Origin: Acidovorax sp. 107
GTDB taxonomy: Bacteria > Pseudomonadota > Gammaproteobacteria > Burkholderiales > Burkholderiaceae_C
Length of the DNA: 64,000 nt
Assembly: GCF_003058055.1 (NCBI RefSeq)
Contig: NZ_QBTZ01000001.1
Location: forward strand, 1,180,501-1,244,500
Direction of reading: 5' to 3'
How positions within the stretch are numbered: position 1 is the stretch's first letter; the number at the start of each line of letters is the position of its first letter. The notes below the pieces were generated by a model, which did no database searches, was not told where the DNA came from, and saw only the letters and a program-made list of their open reading frames with translations. Position numbers and translations under genes: made by a program. Positions 60,928 through 64,000 of this stretch are shown here, piece by piece.

Positions 60928-63900
60928 GTGTCCACACCCTGCCCACCCTGGTTCCCGCTCAATTCACTGCAGGCCCAGTGCGACAAGGGCGCGTGGGAGC
61001 GAGGCATGGAGCTGTACCGCCAGGCAGACGTGGTGCGCGTGGGTATCCGGCAGCCAGCGGAGGGCCGCTGGGCTCTGGCGGGTGAAGTGCAGGGCAGCTC
61101 GCCCCACCCGTACGAGGTGTCCGTACAACTGGTGCTTGCGCCCAACGGCCAGGTCAAGCAATGGTCGGGCGACTGCAGCTGCCCCGTGGGGGCAGATTGC
61201 AAACACGCTGTGGCCCTGACCCTGGAGGCCGCGCACCGCGACCCGGCGCAGGGCCCGTCGTCCACGCGGGCTGCCGATGCGCTCAAGGCCATGCAGGAGC
61301 GCAAAGAGGCCCTGGCGCGCGCCGAGGCCGAGGCCCGCCTTCTGCATTGGCTGCAGGAGTGGGACCGGGCCCTGGGCGTTGCCGTGCCGCAAGATCCGGT
61401 CGCACGGCCGGGGCGGCCCGAGTGTTATCTCTATCTGGTCTCTACCGTAGGGCGGGCGCGCACCAGCGTGCCGCAGTTGCAGCTGGAGGCCGTGGTGTCG
61501 TACCCCAAGCTCACGGGCGGCTGGGCCAAGCCGCAGCAGATCCGCACCCAGCCCGCGCCCGGCCAGGCCGTGTACGACCGCGCCAGCGATGCCGACCGCC
61601 AGGTGCTGCAGCTGCTGCGCGCCATGCCGCGCAGCGTGGGGTACTACTCGGCCTACAGCGTCGCGCCCATCGGGGTGCTGGAGGGCGCGGTGGGCCTGCT
61701 GGCGCTGGAGCAGGCAGCGGCCACGGGCCGCCTGTTTGTGGATGCGGGTGGGTCTACCGTGGGTGCGCCTTTGCAATGGGGCGATGCGCTGCCGATCACG
61801 TGGGCGTGGCAGGCATCCACGCCCGCGCAAGGCAGCGAGGCTGTCTGGGGGCTACAGGCACGGCTGCCGGGCGACACTGCGGTTCTTTGCGACAACCACC
61901 CGCCCTTGTACCTGGACGCCGTCCAGGGCGTTTGCGGCCCGGTGCACGCCGAGGGCCTGAGCCCGGCCCAGGTGGCCATGCTGCTCAAGGCACCCGCGCT
62001 CACTGCTGCGGCGCTGCAAAAGCACCATGCCGAGGTGGTGCGCCGCATTGGCGGCGTGTTGCCGTTGCCTCCGGCGCTGGGCCTTCTCACGCAGGTGCGG
62101 GGCGTGAAACCCGTGGCGCGCTTGCATTTGGCCCCGTCACCTGCAAACAAGGTGGCCGAAATGGGGCTCATCACTGCGCAATTGCGGTTTGACTACCAGG
62201 GCCATGTGGGCTGGTGGGCGGGACAGGATCTGGCGGTGCTGGTGCGCGGTGCCGACGGCGGCCAGGTGCTGCTGCAGCGCGATGCGGTGGCTGAACGCCA
62301 TGCCATCGAGCGCCTGGAAGGTCTGGGCCTTCTGGCCACGGACGACGGCCTGTTCGGCATCCCCGGCGAGCGCCCGCAGGACGACTGGATGCACTGGGCG
62401 GACGACGGCTTTGCAGCGCTGCGCGACGCGGGGTTGGATGTCACGCTGGACCCGGCGCTGCAGGGCTGGGTGCAGCACGCCGACCGGCTGGATGTGGTGC
62501 TGCAGCCTGGGGGTGACGATGCGGCCACATCGCCCTGGTTTGCGCTGTCGCTGGGCATGGAGATCAATGGCGTGCGCCACAACATCCTGCGCTGGCTGCC
62601 CGACCTGATTGCTGCCGCCGCAGCCCAGCCGCTGGACCCTGCGACGGGCCTGCCCCAGCTGCCTGCGCATGTCTACATGGCCTCTTTGACCGGCCCTGGC
62701 TTTGTGCGCCTGCCCACCGATGCGCTACGGCCCTGGATGGCCGCGCTGCTCGATCTGGCGGGCGACCGCGCGCGTGATTTCAACGCCGACAGCCTCAAGC
62801 TTTCGCGCCTGGACGCCCTGCGTACCAGTACTGCGCTGGGCGAGGGCGCGGTGTGGCAAGGCGCCGCTGCCTTGCACGACATGGTGGCCCAGCTGCGGGG
62901 CGCCAGCGCCTTGCCCGAGGTGCCGCTGCCCGCCAGCGTGCGCGCCACGCTGCGCCCGTACCAGCAGCAGGGTCTGAACTGGCTGCAGTTTTTGCGGGCC
63001 CACGGCCTGGCCGGTGTGCTGGCCGACGACATGGGCCTGGGCAAAACGCTGCAGACCCTGGCGCACATCCAGGTCGAAAAAGACGCGGGGCGGCTGACTA
63101 CCCCCGCACTGGTCATCGCACCCGTGAGCCTGATGGGCAACTGGCAGCGCGAGGCCGCCCGCTTTTGCCCGGGCCTGCGGTGTCTGGTGCTGCATGGCGC
63201 GGGGCGGCATGAAGTGGCCGATGAAGTCACCGCGCACGACCTGGTCATCGCGCCGTACTCGCTGCTGCAGCGCGACCGAGACCGCTGGCTGGTGCACCCG
63301 TGGCACCTGGTGGTGCTGGACGAAGCCCAGAACATCAAGAACGCCAGCAGCCAGGCCGCGCAGGTGGTGGGCGAGCTGCAGGCGCGACACCGGCTGTGCC
63401 TGTCGGGCACCCCCATGGAAAACCACCTGGGCGAGATCTGGAGCCTGTTCCACTTCTTGATGCCGGGCTTTCTGGGCAGCGCGACGCGCTTCAAGGAGGT
63501 GTTTCGCACCCCCATTGAAAAGCAGGGCGACGGCGCGCGCATGGCGCAACTGCGTGCGCGCATCACGCCCTTCATGCTGCGGCGCACCAAGGCCCTGGTG
63601 GCGGGGGAGCTTCCGCCCAAGGTGGAATCGGTCATGCCCGTGGAGCTGACGGGCGCGCAGGCCGACCTGTACGAAACCATCCGTCTGGGTATGGAAAAGA
63701 CCGTGCGCGAGGCGTTGCAGTCCAAGGGGCTGGCGCAATCGCAGATCACGATCCTGGACGCACTGCTCAAGCTGCGGCAGGTGTGCTGCCACCCGCAGCT
63801 GGTGCCGCTGGAGGCTGCTGCCAAGGTCAAGACGTCGGCCAAGCTCGGCCACTTGATGGCACTGCTGCCCGAAATGCTGGCCGAGGGGCGTCGTGTTTTG

Positions 63901-64000
63901 CTTTTCTCACAGTTCACCAGCATGCTCACGCTGATCGAGGCCGAGCTGAAGGCGCGCAACCTGCCCTGGGTCAAGCTCACAGGGCAAAGTGTCAAGCGCG
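60928..64000 (+). CDS. SNF2-family helicase with SWIM zinc finger (partial, runs off the window)
   Basis: At least 1024 residues are visible; the reading frame is open at the window's right edge. The N terminus carries a SWIM finger, C83-x-C85-x5-C91-x-H93 ([11 protein letters not shown]). A central unassigned region is followed by the SNF2 ATPase core: DDMGLGKT (Gly-Lys-Thr near 703-707), [12 protein letters not shown] near 732-743, the DEAQ box at 798-801, and [19 protein letters not shown] near 827-845; helicase motif V region LLFSQFTSM appears before the edge. Start is GTG 60928, chosen because stops close the frame upstream and the SWIM region needs it. It moves along DNA using ATP. Confidence 0.9.
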   Translation, partial: MSTPCPPWFPLNSLQAQCDKGAWERGMELYRQADVVRVGIRQPAEGRWALAGEVQGSSPHPYEVSVQLVLAPNGQVKQWSGDCSCPVGADCKHAVALTLEAAHRDPAQGPSSTRAADALKAMQERKEALARAEAEARLLHWLQEWDRALGVAVPQDPVARPGRPECYLYLVSTVGRARTSVPQLQLEAVVSYPKLTGGWAKPQQIRTQPAPGQAVYDRASDADRQVLQLLRAMPRSVGYYSAYSVAPIGVLEGAVGLLALEQAAATGRLFVDAGGSTVGAPLQWGDALPITWAWQASTPAQGSEAVWGLQARLPGDTAVLCDNHPPLYLDAVQGVCGPVHAEGLSPAQVAMLLKAPALTAAALQKHHAEVVRRIGGVLPLPPALGLLTQVRGVKPVARLHLAPSPANKVAEMGLITAQLRFDYQGHVGWWAGQDLAVLVRGADGGQVLLQRDAVAERHAIERLEGLGLLATDDGLFGIPGERPQDDWMHWADDGFAALRDAGLDVTLDPALQGWVQHADRLDVVLQPGGDDAATSPWFALSLGMEINGVRHNILRWLPDLIAAAAAQPLDPATGLPQLPAHVYMASLTGPGFVRLPTDALRPWMAALLDLAGDRARDFNADSLKLSRLDALRTSTALGEGAVWQGAAALHDMVAQLRGASALPEVPLPASVRATLRPYQQQGLNWLQFLRAHGLAGVLADDMGLGKTLQTLAHIQVEKDAGRLTTPALVIAPVSLMGNWQREAARFCPGLRCLVLHGAGRHEVADEVTAHDLVIAPYSLLQRDRDRWLVHPWHLVVLDEAQNIKNASSQAAQVVGELQARHRLCLSGTPMENHLGEIWSLFHFLMPGFLGSATRFKEVFRTPIEKQGDGARMAQLRARITPFMLRRTKALVAGELPPKVESVMPVELTGAQADLYETIRLGMEKTVREALQSKGLAQSQITILDALLKLRQVCCHPQLVPLEAAAKVKTSAKLGHLMALLPEMLAEGRRVLLFSQFTSMLTLIEAELKARNLPWVKLTGQSVKR

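Noticed and set aside
1..64000. CRISPR arrays, tRNA/rRNA genes, insertion sequences, prophage genes, replication origin
   Set aside because: I scanned both strands for spaced direct repeats, transposase-type signatures, cloverleaf patterns and DnaA-box clusters and saw none that I could support.

Overview
The window is high-GC, densely coded DNA typical of a Comamonadaceae betaproteobacterium, most likely Acidovorax or a close relative. This is inferred from gene content: a Bug-type tricarboxylate receptor, a periplasmic LigE ligase, YejABEF, an AtuA-family pair, LysR-paired operons, and a short dispersed intergenic repeat with TAGC/GCTAG cores. I saw no rRNA, tRNA, CRISPR array, insertion sequence, phage gene or replication origin. 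The window opens 58 bases before the start of an amino-acid decarboxylase and ends inside an SNF2-type helicase.

0-25.9 kb, housekeeping and nutrient uptake. An Orn/Lys/Arg decarboxylase with a strong terminator, a secreted fasciclin protein, LigE and FabI are followed by a complete yejABEF-type peptide importer. Next come a Blc-type lipocalin, a hypothetical protein, a DUF4382 lipoprotein, and a LysR gene divergent from an AtuA/receptor/hydrolase-lipoprotein operon. A second LysR gene is divergent from an operon coding a metallo-beta-lactamase-fold pseudoenzyme, a SnoaL-like protein, a small helical protein and a DsbA-like protein. A small P-loop kinase and an Rrf2/flavin-disulfide-reductase pair follow.

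26-35.5 kb. A methyltransferase and a lower-GC insert coding a cold-shock-domain membrane protein precede a sugar operon: ROK repressor, two-domain ABC ATPase, permease, periplasmic binding protein, TIM-barrel isomerase/epimerase and Gfo/Idh/MocA oxidoreductase. Together these could import and oxidise or epimerise a polyol or sugar that I cannot name.

35.5-55.9 kb is the most interesting part: an MSHA-like type IV pilus locus of about 20 kb on one strand, preceded by an AT-rich leader. It holds three tandem major-type pilins (two share 136 of 138 bases in the N-terminal coding part), PilO/PilN/PilP-like alignment proteins, a secretin (MshL), MshN-, MshM-, MshE- and MshG-like proteins, and a coiled-coil membrane protein. 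A block of minor-pilin genes follows. Four of these share an RLPCP head module. Three of the four carry long tails with Ala/Gly-rich hydrophobic segments, and one also has long coiled coils, which is unusual for pilins. Most genes overlap by ATGA/GTGA, and two very small open frames fill the two widest gaps.

56-64 kb. A hypothetical protein and a MocR-type regulator/aminotransferase-like gene face a diheme cytochrome c, a triheme cytochrome c and a thioredoxin-fold gene. The window ends in a SWIM-finger SNF2 helicase.
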